A stretch of DNA of 64,000 nucleotides from assembly GCA_018350325.1 (NCBI GenBank), contig JAEVLN010000025.1, positions 1-64,000 on the forward strand, given 5' to 3'. The translations under genes and the position numbers were made by a program. Each line of letters opens with the position of its first letter. The first letter of the stretch is position 1. A model generated the notes under the pieces. It did not search any database. It was not told where the DNA came from and saw only the letters and a program-made list of their open reading frames with translations. This DNA comes from Globodera rostochiensis. Its lineage: Eukaryota > Nematoda > Chromadorea > Rhabditida > Heteroderidae. Positions 1 through 10,800 of this stretch are shown in pieces.

Positions 1-76
1 AACCTAAAAATTTTTCCCCGCCGTCCCAGCCATCACAGAGAATTCTGCCGTTGCCATCAACCAAAATGCCATCGGC
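1..76 (-). CDS. coding-like exon, gene unknown
   Basis: The minus strand reads an open frame rich in D and G (DGILVDGNGRILCDGWDGG) after a TTTAGC acceptor-like site near 76. It runs off the window, so neither gene nor function can be named. It could belong to the same gene as the exons at 455-860 and 1507-1850, which lie on the same strand. The call rests only on amino-acid composition and the splice-like edge. Confidence 0.3.
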
Positions 77-454
77 TAAAGGGAAAAGCAAATTTTATCA
101 AAAAAAAGTTTATTCAAAATTAACAACAAATGCGAGGGGTAATCTGAACCAAACGCTATCATCATCTGCTGCACATGACAGCGGTCACCACCAGTCCCGG
201 GCTAAAACCCGAAAAAACAATTTTAAATGCCCACCCGGAAAGGCCAACAAGTCAAAAAAATTTAAAATTAAGCATGCCCTTTTGGGGTACCCAGAAAAAA
301 ATCACTCGGGTCCGGGTCCAAAGATCGATTTTTCGACCCCTAATTACACACATTGCTTGCTGTGTGTGTACATGTAAAACCCAAATTTAAAAAAAAAACA
401 ACAAGAAACTGAAAACAAAACCCCCCCCCCCCTCCAACCGTTGATGCTGAGCTT

Positions 455-860
455 TGGACGCGCGCCGCCGCCATTCGTGCTGCTGCTGTTGTACGTGTTC
501 GTCCCGATGGTGGCCAAGGTGGAGGAGGACGTTGTCGTCATTGTTGTCGTCGTGTTCGTGCCGCCGTCATTGGTGTTTTTGGAATTGTTGTGATGAGCAG
601 CGGATGGTGGCGAGTTGCGAAACGGCGTGTACAGCTGGTAATTGTCCTAAATTTTTGAATTTAAATTAAAAAATTATCAATTTTTGTCAGTCACCAATTT
701 AAAAAACAACAAAAAAATGCCAAAAAAAAATGGAACATTTTTGAATAAATTTATGATTTATGGCAAACAAAAACCAAGAAAAAAGGTCGTCCATCACCGC
801 CACCAAATGCGTTGTTGTTGCGATGCATCGTTGTTGAGCCAAAACGCTACTGGCACCTAA
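455..860 (-). CDS. two coding-like exons, Asn/Ser/Thr-rich protein
   Basis: On the minus strand 455-640 is open and encodes a low-complexity segment beginning LYTPFRNSPPSAAHHNNSKN, then Thr and Ser runs. It follows an AG acceptor-like site. About 150 bp upstream, 770-823 encodes MHRNNNAFGGGDGRP from an ATG, which could be the first exon. Asn/Gly/Ser-rich tracts of this type are common in nematode RNA-binding and transcription proteins, but no domain is recognisable. The poly-C tract at 421-432 abuts the exon end. Exon limits are uncertain. Confidence 0.35.
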
Positions 861-1506
861 AAATAAAATTTTAAAAAAAAATTCAAAAAAAATAAAAATA
901 ATCATTCACCCGAAGAAATTGTTGCATTTTTAGAACATTTACCACACACACACTGATTTAAAACAAAAAAAACCAATTTGGAAACAAACTTAGGAATAAT
1001 TAATGTGCAATTATTGTTTAATTTTTTAGAGAAAAAATTGTTACTCAAAAACAGTTAACAAATATTGCTACAATTCTAAATTCAAAAAATTATGTATAAA
1101 AGGCATAAAATTTGAATGTTGCTTTAGGTAAAACAGATTTAAACTCAAATTTTGAGTTCAATGAATTTCGATCAAAAGAAAAAAATTAGGTAAAACCAAA
1201 TCAGAACTCTTTTTAACTCGGTTATGAGCCACGAAGCCCGGTAAATAAAAAATCAGTAGAAAAATCGTGTTTAGACACTGCTCTTCAAATAATTTTGTAA
1301 GTAAAAAAAAAGAGATTTTTAAGAAAAATTATTCGACCAAATATTCTAAAATCGATTCGAATTCAGTTTTAAAGTTGGCAAAATGATTGAAAACGGGTTC
1401 CCAGTTTAAGTTTTACAAACCCAAAACTCCCTAAAATTTTGCCTTTTTTCAAAAAAAAAAACATGGAGGTGGAAGGGGGGGGGGGGAAGGCCCCGAGAAA
1501 GGCATT
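861..1506. other. AT-rich stretch, no gene seen
   Basis: Homopolymeric A/T-rich DNA with no convincing open frame or repeat. It ends in a 10-nt G tract near 1480. It is probably intronic or intergenic. Confidence 0.6.
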
Positions 1507-1850
1507 ATTTTAATAAAAATAAATATTTTTACAATGTTGTTGTTCAAACGCCGCCGGCACAACGCCGCCATTTTCGGTGTCTCGGCGCAACTGCCCCACC
1601 GGCGCGATGTCCGCCTCGGCGGGCGAGTCGCGCAAAAGTGTCAATTTGTCCCCGGACACAATCACTTGGGCCGGCATTTCGGCCAACAACGCTTTGTCAT
1701 CCTGTGAACAGAAACAAAACAAAAACAAAAAAAATGGGTTTTTAGCAAATGTAATTTTTTGATTGCGAGGCCTGCTCCTAAAAATGTTTTTTTAAACAAA
1801 ATCAAAATTACCTCAATGAGCGCATATCGGTGCCAAGCACTGCCTTCTGA
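1507..1850 (-). CDS. 3'-terminal exons of an unknown gene
   Basis: Two exons splice cleanly on the minus strand. One lies near 1812-1847 and encodes SAWHRYALIE. The last lies at about 1507-1702, begins DDKALLAEMPAQV and ends at a TAA beside 1510. The intron starts GTAATT and ends TTCACAG. The region is GC-richer than its surroundings and shows codon-like base periodicity. Upstream exons were not found with confidence, and no domain is recognised. Confidence 0.4.
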
Positions 1851-4396
1851 AATTTTTGTTTTTTAAAAAAAAATATTTGCATTTTTTGTCCTAATGAGAA
1901 ACTATACTATGATAAAAAAAGTTTCAAAAAATTCCCCTTTCAAAACGGAAAATCGACAAAAAAAAAAAATCTCAACAATTTGGATCGAAGGTTTGTTTTA
2001 AAGCGGTTGAGAAACATTTTGTAAGTAGAAATTTTATTGAAAAAACTGAACCAAAATGATTTTTCGTTTTTAGATTAGAAATATACTAAAATTTTAACGA
2101 TTCTCTTTTTCGAAACTGAAAACATTTATTCAACAATTAGTCCAAACTCACTCGTTTTTATCGAATTTGGTTTTTGGGTTGTCTCCGGAAATTTTCCAAA
2201 TTTATTCCTCTTTCCGTTGTTTGTACTTTTTGGTTATGTCGCCAATACGAGCCCCCAAAATTTTGGTAATTTATGTCTTTCATTGGTTTTGAATTTTTTT
2301 TTTTTAAATAGTGTCAGACCTCTATTTTTTATCCAATTCTTAATGCGAATTCAAAATGTTTTCAAAAAACAATTTTTCCGAAAAATCAAAGAAGATGATG
2401 TGAAACGATGAATCTAATGTTATATTCGTGATCGACGACCTCGAAAAACCCCCCGAGTATTTTTCAGTTTGCATAAAAAACTTAATTTTTTTTTTTTAAA
2501 AAATTCAGGACCAATGAAAGACATTTTTTTGTTAAAATTGCCTTGCCGCTTTATGTTTCCTATACAAAAACCTGAGTCGCAATTTATTCGGTTGGGAATA
2601 ACCAAAATTTTTCGATTCGCGCGGAGCAATTCCTTTGCCCCCGGGGGGCCCGAAGGTCCGCTTTGGCATTTTCAGTTAAAGACCACAAAAAATGCCATAA
2701 AATTTAATAAAAATTCAAACCTCGTTTGGTGTCCATGTGAAATGACGAAGAAAAAACCAAAGAAAAAAAACAGTTAAAGGGAGTATATTTTTTTTTGTTG
2801 ATTTTTTCTTATGATAAAAAGTTGGTGTGAAAGTCACACGGCAATTGTGGATGAATTATGTCGGCAATTGAAGAGAATAAATAATAATATAACAGACCTA
2901 AAGAATTGTGGAGATATTTTTGTTAAATTTGAATTCCGAAGGTCGTCAAAATGGAGAAAATAAATGCCTAATGCATATGCCAAATCATAAAAAAAATATG
3001 GGATGACAAATGAAAGCAAAAAAAAAAAAATGTAAAAAAAAATGGGGGAAGCGATTGTGACGCAATTTAGTAAATTCACACATGATTAAGAAGAAATAGC
3101 ATTATGAAATTGTGATATCAGTTTTCTTCTCACAATCGTTAATGAACATTAATATAAAGATCAAAATTTAAACATAAATTAACGGGAAAAATATCGATCT
3201 TTGTGGCGTGCAACGATCCCTAATCGCAAAAAACTCTGATTGTAGGTAAAAGAAAATACACAATTTTGTAGGAGTATTCGGGGGTGTAGAATCCGAATTT
3301 GACCTCCATTTCGACCAATTCCGAACCCCGGACTCGAATTCGAACATTTTTCTGAAAATTCAAAAATCAATCTTTTCGAATTCGGTTCCGGGGGTTCAAA
3401 ATAGGTCGAAACTAATGGCAGATTCGGATTTTACACCCCACGAATACGCCCAAAGAAACACCTTTTTTGACTTTGAAACCACATTTTTATTTTTTTGAAA
3501 ATTTTTGAGGCACCATCTTTATATTACCGGGATCCCCAAGGACACTTAAATTTTAACGATTTGAGACCCTCCAAATAAGGACAAATATTATATGTAAATA
3601 AGGACAGATAGACAACCCACCGCACCACGTCTTTTTGTTTGTACACCCATAAATTGTAAATAGTCAATTCGAAAAAGCGCATAAAAAGATTCCATTCTCG
3701 AGTTATGTGCCCCGCGTTATCAGCGCTTCAAATCGTCCGCTCAAAAAATGTTCTTTAAATTGCCGCCTTCAGCAAAAAAGAAAAGTCAATAATCGATAAA
3801 CATAAATAATGTTTGGAGGCAAGTAAAAGCGTCGTCAATTATGGGGTTGAAAGGTCGGCGGGTAGCACAAATCGGACAAAATGTCCGCTAGCGTGGACAA
3901 CGACAAACGGTCCGGCAGGCAAAAGCAAAATCGGACAAATGTGCCGTAGTAGACTAACGAACGACAAACTTTAAACATCAAAAGCAACCATCTAATTTCA
4001 TAAAATTAGATGTAAAAGTTGATAAATTTATTAAAATAAAAATAACAACTCATGCTTTGGGTGGTTTTTGAATTTTATTTATTAAAAGAACACACACACT
4101 CATGTAGAAATTTATGACGGAACTCGCAAAAAATAAATATTGTTGAGAAAGTGAGCGTTTGTGTGATTAATCTTCCATCTTCTTACATATTCCCCCCCCC
4201 CCTCCAATCCAATTTAATGGGCAAAGGGACAAAAAACAAAAATCATCATTTACACAAAATTGAGTGATTGATGTGGATGATGCGTCCGTCGTACAATTTT
4301 ACTTATACATTCTTCCCATTCACCCTCGTGGACACACGCAATAAGAAGGAAAAAAGAATGTGACGAGTTGAGAGGGTAGAGGGAAGCCGTACGCGG
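1851..4396. other. intergenic/intronic DNA with dispersed repeat fragments
   Basis: No convincing gene. 3265-3450 carries a dispersed repeat (motifs GGGGGTGTAGAATCCGAAT and CGAATTCGAA) seen again near 38,880, 58,550, 58,880 and 60,370. 3860-3960 contains words such as GGACAAAATGTCCGC related to the minisatellite at 4397. Short ORFs here are low-complexity and unsupported. Confidence 0.5.
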
Positions 4397-5300
4397 ACAA
4401 AAGGTCCCCGTTTAAAAGGTGCCATGGACAAAAGGTCCCCGTTTAAAAGGTGCCATGGACAAAAGGTCCCCGTTCAAAAGGTGCCATGGACAAAAGGTCC
4501 CCGGTGCCATGGACAAAAGGTCCCCGGTACCATGGACAAAAGTTCCCGGTGCGTTCAAAAGGTGCCATGGACAAAAGGTCCCCGGTGCCATGGACAAAAG
4601 GTCCCCGGTACCATGGACAAAAGTTCCCGGTGCGTTCAAAAGGTGCCATGGACAAAAGGTCCCCGTTCAAAGTTGCCATGGACAAAAGGTCCCCGTTCAA
4701 AAGGTGCCATGGACAAAAGGTCCCCGGTGCCATGGACAAAAGGTCCCAGGTACCATGGACAAAAGTTCCCGGTGCGCTCGAAAGGTGCCATGGACAAAAG
4801 GTCCCCGTTCAAAGTTGCCATGGACAAAAGGTCCCCGTTCAAAAGGTGCCATGGACAAAAGGTCCCCGGTGCCATGGACAAAAGGTCCCCGGTACCATGG
4901 ACAAAAGTTCCCGGTGCGTTCAAAAGGTGCCATGGACAAAAGGTCCCCGTTCAAAGTTGCCATGGACAAAAGGCCCCCGTTCAAAGGTGCCATGGACAAA
5001 AGGCCCCGTTCAAAAGGTGCCATGGACAAAAGGTCCCCGTTCAAAGTTGCCATGGACAAAAGGTCCCCGTTCAAAGTTGCCATGGACAAAAGGCCCCGTT
5101 CAAAAGGTGCCATGGACAAAAGGCCCAGTTCAAAAGGTGCCATGGACAAAAGGCCCAGTTCAAAAGGTGCCATGGACAAAAGGCCCAGTTCAAAAGGTGC
5201 CATGGACAAAAGGCCCAGTTCAAAAGGTCCTATGAAAAAATGTCCCCAATGGAAATCGTTCATTTGTCCCCTACGGACATTTTGTCCGTGGTACCTTTTG
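4397..5300. repeat. 26-bp-type minisatellite with an inverted terminal word (fold-back-like)
   Basis: Roughly 30 tandem variants of a unit containing GCCATGGACAAAAGGTCCCC fill 4397-5230, arranged in longer higher-order blocks. The unit core GGACAAAAGGTCC is nearly palindromic. After the array, 5262-5300 carries the word in inverted form (TTTGTCCCCTACGGACATTT, then GTCCGTGGTACC). Because the unit has no stop codon in several frames, ORFs of 261-328 aa are open on both strands, but these are by-products of the repeat. The layout (tandem words at one end, inverted word at the other) recurs at 60,527-61,200 and 63,650-63,945. Confidence 0.85.
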
Positions 5301-5574
5301 ATAGCGTGCCGAGGGAAGCAAAGGGTAGCGCAAAAATAAATTTCAAAATTTGTAAAATTGACATAAAAAAGGTTAAAAAAATTGAAAATAGGAAAGGAAA
5401 GGAAATATAGTGAGTGGCTGTTTTCTTAACAAATATCATTAAAATGTCCAAAAAATTTCCCGGACATCCTCAACTCTTATACGTAAACCAGTTTTTTCTC
5501 TGAAATTCCGAAGCAAAATTCATAATAATTTTGCTAAAATTTTGCTGAAATTTCTTTAACAAAATTAAGTCAAA

Positions 5575-5625
5575 AATTTTTCTCGGCGGCGCCTATCGGC
5601 ACCGCCGACCCCCACCCCCTAAGTA
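5575..5625. repeat. dispersed GC-rich hairpin element
   Basis: CTCGGCGGCGCC-TATC-GGCACCGCCGA forms a near-perfect stem-loop followed by a C tract. Confidence 0.7.
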
Positions 5626-5749
5626 AAGCAGAATCTCAAAAAAATGATATGATAAAATTGAAGTTAAAGACAATGCGGAAGATATTTTTGAATAACAAAT
5701 TTTTTTTTTGTTTTACCATTGAACATTACAAAAAAAAATTTCTCTCTTG

Positions 5750-5895
5750 AAAAGTCCCGGTTGGTCCCGGAACCGGTCCCCGGTTTTTCTGGTCCCGGTA
5801 AGTCCCGGTCCCGGTTTTTCCAAAAAGTCCCGGTCCCGGTTTTTCCAAAAAGTCCCGGTCCCGGTTTTTCCAAAAAGTCCCGGTCCCGTGCAACC
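5750..5895. repeat. GTCCCGGT word repeat, possible truncated MITE
   Basis: The phrase TTTTTCCAAAAAGTCCCGGT is iterated three times within a CCCGGT-rich block. The right edge CCGTGCAACCCTA resembles the hAT-type end TAGGGTTGC seen at 53,097. No matching left end is visible, so it may be a truncated element. Confidence 0.5.
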
Positions 5896-6454
5896 CTACC
5901 CTAAAGTTTAACCACTAGGCGATGTTCAAATTTGAAATATATCCTTGAAAACCAATTTAAGAAAATCGTCTTAATAAATTTTCCTTCAGCAGTCAAAATT
6001 ATGTCCAAAAAACCATATCCTTATCCGTTCGTATCCGGATATCCATGCACATGCCTTTATCATTAAGTTAAAGCTTTGCGATTGGACAATGCTTTAAAAA
6101 AGTTATGGCCAAAAAAGTGGAAAACTCCAAAAATGGCCATTTTTGGAGGTTTTCTGGCCATAACCTTTTTCATAATTATCAGATCGCTTAGCTTTTGAAG
6201 TACCGTAATTACGAGCATCCCTGATTCAAAGCCGTCGAACCCCGTTTCTCTAGAATGAATGAATGAATATGGGGGAGGGGCCTCACAAAGGGAGAGCCCC
6301 AAAGTGTCCGCGGAGTTTCGGGATGAAACTTGGCACAGAGATAGATCACCCCCACATTTCTATCACAAAGTGACATTCATTTTTGCTAAGGAGGCCTGGG
6401 GAACGAGATATAGGCCCTCAAAGTTTTTGAATTTCATTTAACGACAAAAGACTA

Positions 6455-6540
6455 CAAGCACTCAAGTGCTGGTGTGGCCTGCTGGTTGTGTTCTCAATTG
6501 CCTTTTTGTCTGTGAAAGTTCGAATCCTCTTCGATTCAAC
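6455..6540 (+). repeat. tRNA-like sequence with A- and B-box
   Basis: TGGCCTGCTGGT resembles a pol III A box and AGTTCGAATCCT a B box, at about tRNA spacing. The acceptor arms do not pair convincingly, so this is more likely a tRNA pseudogene or SINE head than a working tRNA. Confidence 0.35.
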
Positions 6541-6716
6541 AATTTTTTTTTCTTCATTTTTTTAACCAAATAAATCATAAAAATAATGATCAACCAACAA
6601 AATGTTATTCAAATCTATTTTTCGATTATAGCTTTCGGAGGTCGGGCATTTTTGCTGTCTACATAGTTTTTTTTTGTTTTGTTGGCACATAACAGAAAAA
6701 AACCTAGAAAAGTGCC

Positions 6717-6874
6717 ATGGATAAGAACAAAGTTGGCGTGGACGAGAAGATGGAGCAGGACGACGAATGGCTTTCGACGGACAGTGCCAACGGCGGAAAT
6801 GAAAGCGACTCAACCGCCAGTGACGACATTCCACCGTCGAAGATGGCACGATTGCAGTACCAAAAAAATGTGAT
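6717..6874 (+). CDS. short acidic coding-like exon, gene unknown
   Basis: From ATG 6717 the frame encodes MDKNKVGVDEKMEQDDEWLS followed by an acidic Ser/Asn segment and PPSKMARLQYQK. A partial second copy of its start lies at 7168-7212 (GVDEKMEQYDEWLS), so the exon was locally duplicated. The second copy runs into the 155-bp tandem repeat and looks broken. No domain is recognised. It may be the first exon of a nuclear protein or a relic. Confidence 0.4.
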
Positions 6875-7021
6875 CATTTTTGTTTATTTACGCTTGAAAA
6901 TCAGGGAACTCATCTTCGAGAAAATATGGCAACCGGCTCCAAAATAGTGGCATTTTTATGACAGTTTCCTTGAGGAGTTTTCGAAAAACCAATGTTTTTT
7001 TTTGAAAATTCTGCTTCACTT

Positions 7022-7075
7022 CTGGAGGGGGGGGGGGGGGGGGTCGGCGGTGCCGATAGGCGCCGCCGAGAAATT
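7022..7075. repeat. G tract plus dispersed GC-rich hairpin element
   Basis: A long G homopolymer is followed by the same hairpin as at 5575, in reverse orientation (GTCGGCGGTGCCGATAGGCG onward). Confidence 0.7.
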
Positions 7076-7209
7076 TTTTTTGACTTGAATGTTAAGAGAT
7101 TTTCAAGTTCAAATTTTTAAAAATACTGTATTTTTTTAAATAGATCCCTGTTGAAAATGTTTGTTTTGGCGTGGACGAGAAGATGGAGCAGTACGACGAA
7201 TGGCTTTCG

Positions 7210-7535
7210 GATGGGAGAGGGAGTAATTCTAGGACTCATATCAAAAAATGGAACGGCTCCGATCAGTTTGAACCAATTTATTGCACTTCAAAATCCTCAA
7301 AAAGTGCCCTCTGGGGACTAAATCGATTTTTTCAAATCGATCTGATCCTATCCATTTTTTAATATATGGGAGAGGGAGTAATTCTAGGACTCATATCAAA
7401 AAATGGAACGGCTCCGATCAGTTTGAACCAATTTATTGCACTTCAAAATCCTCAAAAAGTGCCCTCTGGGGACTAAATCGATTTTTTCAAATCGATCTGA
7501 TCCTATCCATTTTTTAATATATGGGAGAGGGAGTT
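7210..7535. repeat. 155-bp direct tandem repeat, about two copies
   Basis: The block beginning GGGAGAGGGAGTAATTCTAG at about 7213 recurs 155 bp later almost identically, with the start of a third copy after 7520. It follows directly on the duplicated exon start at 7168. Confidence 0.85.
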
Positions 7536-7829
7536 GTAAATCCTCTAATACGATAACGGGTAAAAAAAGTGTAGAATATACGGAAAAGGCCGATGAAAAT
7601 CTAAAATCGGATTATGGTCGGATCAGTTAAGAATGATCATAACAAGCCGATTCGGGACCATGATGACCTTTTACTGTTATGTATTAATAGGACGGGGGAA
7701 ATTTTTTTTTCAATTTCAGGAATTAAATGCATATATTCATTGGAACCAACCTGGCCTGGGTATGCTAGTGAATGTTCAACATCAAAAACCGTTTTAATTT
7801 GACTAATTCGTATTTAGCGCGTCAAATAA

Positions 7830-10800
7830 CATATTTTCAGACAAATACACGTTATTTCTTCAGAAAATAAAATTTTCAGAAATTAAACAAAACAATTTTT
7901 AGATGGGGTGCGTTCATGTACAAATTACTCTCGCCGCCTGACTCTCCCTTTTTAACACACTATTTCCTCAGAAAATAAAATTTACAGAAATTAAACAAAA
8001 CAATTTTTAGATGGGGTGCGTTCATGGCCAAAACTCTCGCCGCCTGACTCTCTTTCTTTAACACACTATTTTTTCAGAAAATAAAATTTTCAGAAATTAA
8101 ACTAAAACAATGGGGTGCGTTCATGTCCAAATTACTCTCGACGCCTGACTCTCTCTTTTAGCACACTACTTCTTTAGAAAATAAAATTTTCAGAAATTAA
8201 ACTAAAACAATTTTTAGATGGGGAGCGTTCATGTCCAAATTACTCTCGACGCCTGACTCTCTCTTTTAGCACACTACTTCTTTAGAAAATAAAATTTTCA
8301 GAAATTAAACTAAAACAATTTTTAGATGGGGAGCGTTCATGTCCAAATTACTCTCGCCGCCTGACTCTCCCTTTTTAACACACTATTTCCTCAGAAAATA
8401 AAATTTACAGAAATTAAACAAAACAATTTTTAGATGGGGTGCGTTCATGTCCAAATTACTCTCGCCGCCTGACTCTCTCTTTTAGCACACTATTTCTTTA
8501 GAAAATAAAATTTTCAGAAATTAAACAAAACAATTTTTAGATGGGGTGCGTTCATGTCCAAAACTCTCGCCGCCTGACTCTCTCTTTTTAGCACACTATT
8601 TCTTCAGAAAATAAAATTTTCAGAAATTAAACTAAAACAATGGGGTGCGTTCATGTCCAAATTACTCTCGACGCCTGACTCTCTCTTTTTAGCACACTAT
8701 TTCTTCAGAAAATAAAATTTTCAGAAATTAAACTAAAACAATGGGGTGCGTTCATGTCCAAATTACTCTCGACGCCTGACTCTCTCTTTTAGCACACTAC
8801 TTCTTTAGAAAATAAAATTTTCAGAAATTAAACTAAAACAATTTTTAGATGGGGAGCGTTCATGTCCAAATTACTCTCGCCGCCTGACTCTCCCCTTTTA
8901 ACACACTATTCTTCAGAAAATAAAATTTTCAGAAATTAATCTAAAACAATTTTTAGATGGAGTGCGTTCATGTCCAAATTACTCTCGCCGCCTGACTCTC
9001 TCTTTTAGCACACTATTTCTTTAGAAAATAAAATTTTCAGAAATTAAACTAAAACAATTTTTAGATGGGGAGCGTTCATGTCCAAATTACTCTCGCCGCC
9101 TGACTCTCCCTTTTTAACACACTATTTCTTCAGAAAATAAAATTTTCAGAAATTAAACAAAACAATTTTTAGATGGGGTGCGTTCATGTCCAAATTACTC
9201 TCGCCGTCTGACTCTCCCTTTTTAACACACTATTTCTTCAGAAAATAAAATTTTCAGAAATTAAACAAAACAATTTTTAGATGGGATGCGTTCATGTCCA
9301 AATTACTCTCGCCGCCTGACTCTCCCCTTTTAACACACTATTCTTCAGAAAATAAAATTTTCAGAAATTAAACAAAACAATTTTTAGATGGGGTGCGTTC
9401 ATGTCCAAATTACTCTCGCCGCCTGACTCTCTCTTTTTAGCACACTATTTCTTCAGAAAATAAAATTTTCAGAAATTAAACAAAACAATTTTTAGATGGG
9501 GTGCGTTCATGTACAAATTACTCTCGCCGCCTGACTCTCCCTTTTTAACACACTATTTCTTCAGAAAATAAAATTTTCAGAAATTAAACTAAAACAATGG
9601 GGTGCGTTCATGTCCAAATTACTCTCGACGCCTGACTCTCTCTTTTAGCACACTACTTCTTTAGAAAATAAAATTTTCAGAAATTAAACTAAAACAATTT
9701 TTAGATGGGGAGCGTTCATGTCCAAATTACTCTCGCCGCCTGACTCTCCCCTTTTAACACACTATTCTTCAGAAAATAAAATTTTCAGAAATTAATCTAA
9801 AACAATTTTTAGATGGAGTGCGTTCATGTCCAAATTACTCTCGCCGCCTGACTCTTCCCTTTTAACACACTATTCTTCAGAAAATAAAATTTTCAGAAAT
9901 TAAACTAAAACAATTTTTAGATGGGGAGCGTTCATGTCCAAATTACTCTCGCCGCCTGACTCTCTCTTTTAGCACACTATTTCTTTAGAAAATAAAATTT
10001 TCAGAAATTAAACTAAAACAATTTTTAGATGGGGAGCGTTCATGTCCAAATTACTCTCGCCGCCTGACTCTCCCTTTTTAACACACTATTTCTTCAGAAA
10101 ATAAAATTTTCAGAAATTAAACAAAACAATTTTTAGATGGGGTGCGTTCATTTCCAAATTACTCTCGCCGTCTGACTCTCCCTTTTTAACACACTATTTC
10201 TTCAGAAAATAAAATTTTCAGAAATTAAACAAAACAATTTTTAGATGAGGTGCGTTCATGTCCAAATTACTCTCGCCGTCTGACACTCCCTTTTTAACAC
10301 ACTATTTCTTCAGAAAATAAAATTTTCAGAAATTAAACAAAACAATTTTTAGATGGGATGCGTTCATGTCCAAATTACTCTCGCCGCCTGACTCTCCCCT
10401 TTTAACACACTATTCTTCAGAAAATAAAATTTTCAGAAATTAAACAAAACAATTTTTAGATGGGGTGCGTTCATGTCCAAATTACTCTCGCCGCCTGACT
10501 CTCTCTTTTTAGCACACTATTCTTCAGAAAATAAAATTTTCAGAAATTAATCTAAAACAATTTTTAGATGGAGTGCGTTCATGTCCAAATTACTCTCGCC
10601 GCCTGACTCTCCCTTTTTAACACACTATTTCTTCAGAAAATAAAATTTTCAGAAATTAAACAAAACAATTTTTAGATGGGGTGCGTTCATGTCCAAATTA
10701 CTCTCGCCGCCTGACTCTCCCTTTTTAACACACTATTTCTTCAGAAAATAAAATTTTCAGAAATTAAACTAAAACAATGGGGTGCGTTCATGTCCAAATT

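Noticed and set aside
4419..5410. Overlapping ORFs of 261-328 aa on + and 188 aa on - with MDKRSPFK-type repeats
   Set aside because: All frames of a stop-free minisatellite are open on both strands; no start context, no flanking coding signal.
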